From assembly GCA_007134625.1 (NCBI GenBank), contig SLKL01000194.1, positions 1 through 7,372 of the forward strand: a DNA stretch of 7,372 nucleotides, read 5' to 3'. The position numbers and the translations under genes are program-made. Below the pieces are notes generated by a model that saw only the letters and a list, made by a program, of their open reading frames with translations, was not told where the DNA came from and made no database searches. The DNA comes from Saprospiraceae bacterium (GTDB taxonomy: Bacteria > Bacteroidota > Bacteroidia > Chitinophagales > Saprospiraceae). This document shows positions 6,193 through 7,372 of the stretch, in pieces; positions within the stretch are counted from its first letter, which is position 1, and each line of letters opens with the position of its first letter.

Positions 6193-6414
6193 TTAGTATT
6201 CATCCTCATTGAAAAGGAAATCATCCTTTCGTGGATAATCGGGCCACACGTCTTCTATACTTTCGTATATTTCACCTTCATCCTCCATTTGTTGGAGGTT
6301 TTCAATAACTTCCAGGGGAGCACCTGACCTTATTGCATAATCAATAAGTTCATCTCTTGTTGCAGGCCAGGGAGCCTCTTCGAGGTGGTGAGCCAATTCT
6401 AATGTCCAGTACAT
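6193..6414 (-). CDS. DUF2795-like small acidic protein (unknown function)
   Basis: This 73-residue protein (MYWTLELAHHLEEAPWPATR...) strongly resembles, from memory, a short DUF2795-type protein found across Bacteroidota. Visible hallmarks are the WPATRDELIDYAIRSGAPLEVIENLQ block (residues 16-41), typical of the domain, an acidic stretch (about 43-55: EDEGEIYESIEDV), and the C-terminal WPDYPRKDDFLFNEDEY segment. There is no Cys, no membrane helix and no signal peptide; it is probably cytosolic and mostly helical, and the high negative charge would suit a protein-binding role, which is inference. It has its own upstream promoter candidate and a terminator-like hairpin after it, so it may be a single-gene unit between queA and cmk. 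Confidence 0.85.
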   Translation of the reverse strand: MYWTLELAHHLEEAPWPATRDELIDYAIRSGAPLEVIENLQQMEDEGEIYESIEDVWPDYPRKDDFLFNEDEY

Positions 6415-6432
6415 ATTGCGACTATTAAATAT

Positions 6433-6465
6433 TAAAATTAAGAATATGTTATTTCAGCGCTCAAA
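6433..6465 (-). promoter_or_regulatory. candidate promoter of the DUF2795-like gene
   Basis: On the minus strand TTTG (6462-6465) is followed after 21 bp by TAATTTTA (6433-6440), which matches TAnnTTTG except for the last base. The start codon lies 18 bp further on. Spacing is good and sequence fit partial. A 13-bp palindrome TTGAATTATTCAA (6480-6492) sits 14 bp upstream of the -33 element and could be a regulator site. Confidence 0.4.
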
Positions 6466-6577
6466 AGTAAGAAGACAGATTGAATTATTCAAATACTACT
6501 TCAAAAAATAAGTTGAGCTATAAACACTTAACAAATCATAAGGAATGGTCGAAAGTTCCCGATTAGAATCAATTTTT

Positions 6578-7372
6578 TTATAAAATCAACATGGCATCGC
6601 CATAACTGTAAAATCTGTACTTTTCTTTAATCGCCTCCTGATAGGCATCACTGATTAATTCCTTTCCTGCAAAAGCCGAAACCATAATGTAAAGGCTTGA
6701 TTTTGGAAGGTGGAAGTTGGTGACCATGCTATTGCCGATGAAAAAATCATAGGGAGGAAAAATAAATACATTGGTCCATCCAGAGCTGGCTTTTAATTTG
6801 CCGGTAGCGGAAACTGCCGATTCTAAAGCACGCATGCAGGTGGTACCTACCACCAGATTTTTTCCTCCGGCTTCAGTAGCTCGGTTGACTTTGGTCACAG
6901 TATCCTCAGGAATTTGGTAATATTCAGCATCCATTTTGTGTTTGGACAAATCCTCCACCTCAATATTTCTGAAAGTCCCTAAACCTACATGAAGCGTCAA
7001 TTCTCCAAAGTCAATTCCTTTTAATTCAGCTCGTTTTAGCATTTCTCTGCTAAAATGCAAACCTGCAGTCGGGGCAGCTACAGCACCAATTTCCTTTGCA
7101 AAAATAGTTTGGTAGCGTTCCCTGTCGATAGGTTGTAAGTCTCTTTTGATGTATTTTGGAAGGGGAGTTTTTCCCAATCTAAATAATTCATTGTGAAATT
7201 CTTCATTATCCCCCTCGTAAAAGAAGCGAATAGTCCTCCCTCTGCTTGTGGTGTTGTCTATGACTTCAGCAACAAGGGCATCTTTTCCCTTTTCATCTTT
7301 AAAATACAATTTGTTGCCCACTCGGATTTTCCTTGCAGGATCAACCATTACATCCCATAATTTGGTGCGTGG
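6578..7372 (-). CDS. queA: S-adenosylmethionine:tRNA ribosyltransferase-isomerase (partial, N-terminus outside window)
   Basis: QueA transfers and rearranges the ribose of S-adenosylmethionine onto 7-aminomethyl-7-deazaguanine at position 34 of tRNA, giving epoxyqueuosine. The 264 visible residues run in frame to the right edge (PRTKLWDV before the internal Met at 7348), so that Met is not the start; about 80-90 N-terminal residues are missing compared with a usual length near 345. Family motifs are [70 protein letters not shown] (here [12 protein letters not shown]), [55 protein letters not shown] and the C-terminal [13 protein letters not shown]. The reading frame is intact. It is followed after 163 bp by the DUF2795-like gene on the same strand; I see no strong terminator between them. 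Confidence 0.95.
   Translation of the reverse strand, partial: PRTKLWDVMVDPARKIRVGNKLYFKDEKGKDALVAEVIDNTTSRGRTIRFFYEGDNEEFHNELFRLGKTPLPKYIKRDLQPIDRERYQTIFAKEIGAVAAPTAGLHFSREMLKRAELKGIDFGELTLHVGLGTFRNIEVEDLSKHKMDAEYYQIPEDTVTKVNRATEAGGKNLVVGTTCMRALESAVSATGKLKASSGWTNVFIFPPYDFFIGNSMVTNFHLPKSSLYIMVSAFAGKELISDAYQEAIKEKYRFYSYGDAMLIL

Noticed and set aside
7346..7348. ATG as the start of queA.
   Set aside because: The frame stays open to the window edge with matching family sequence (LWDV before the Met), and the core N-terminal part of QueA would be missing.

Overview
The window looks like chromosomal DNA of a Bacteroidota bacterium, possibly of the Cytophagales type; the phylum is fairly secure, the order is a guess. 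The signs are an AT-rich genome, genes with almost no recognisable Shine-Dalgarno sequences, promoters of the Bacteroidota form (TTTG, a spacer, then TAnnTTTG) lying almost on the start codons, and a small DUF2795-type protein of the kind common in this phylum. No phage, transposase, CRISPR array or RNA gene is visible.

Layout. Positions 1 to about 430 are non-coding and repeat-rich: three 9-bp CAC units, then an array of AT-rich 7-bp units interrupted by about 80 bp of GC-richer, partly palindromic sequence. Four plus-strand genes follow: trhO (tRNA U34 hydroxylase, rhodanese family), maf (dTTP/UTP pyrophosphatase type), a GNAT-fold protein of unknown substrate, and a four-helix membrane protein that appears to be an internal duplication of a [two helices + PH-like domain] unit. 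A 74-bp convergent gap (4426-4499) separates these from four minus-strand genes. Read in their own direction these are queA (its N-terminus lies outside the window), a DUF2795-like small acidic protein, cmk (CMP/dCMP kinase) and a uridine-phosphorylase-like gene 29 bp behind cmk.

How the genes fit together. Two genes, trhO and queA, modify the wobble base of tRNA anticodons (U34 and G34 respectively). Three genes, maf, cmk and udp, handle pyrimidine nucleotides, and cmk-udp is a likely transcription unit. The rest is of unknown function. This is mainly housekeeping content, and I see no convincing new multi-gene system.

The points most worth a second look are the junction upstream of cmk, where a terminator-like hairpin runs directly into a promoter that would give a leaderless mRNA; the heptamer array; the duplicated membrane protein; and the two conserved proteins of unknown function.
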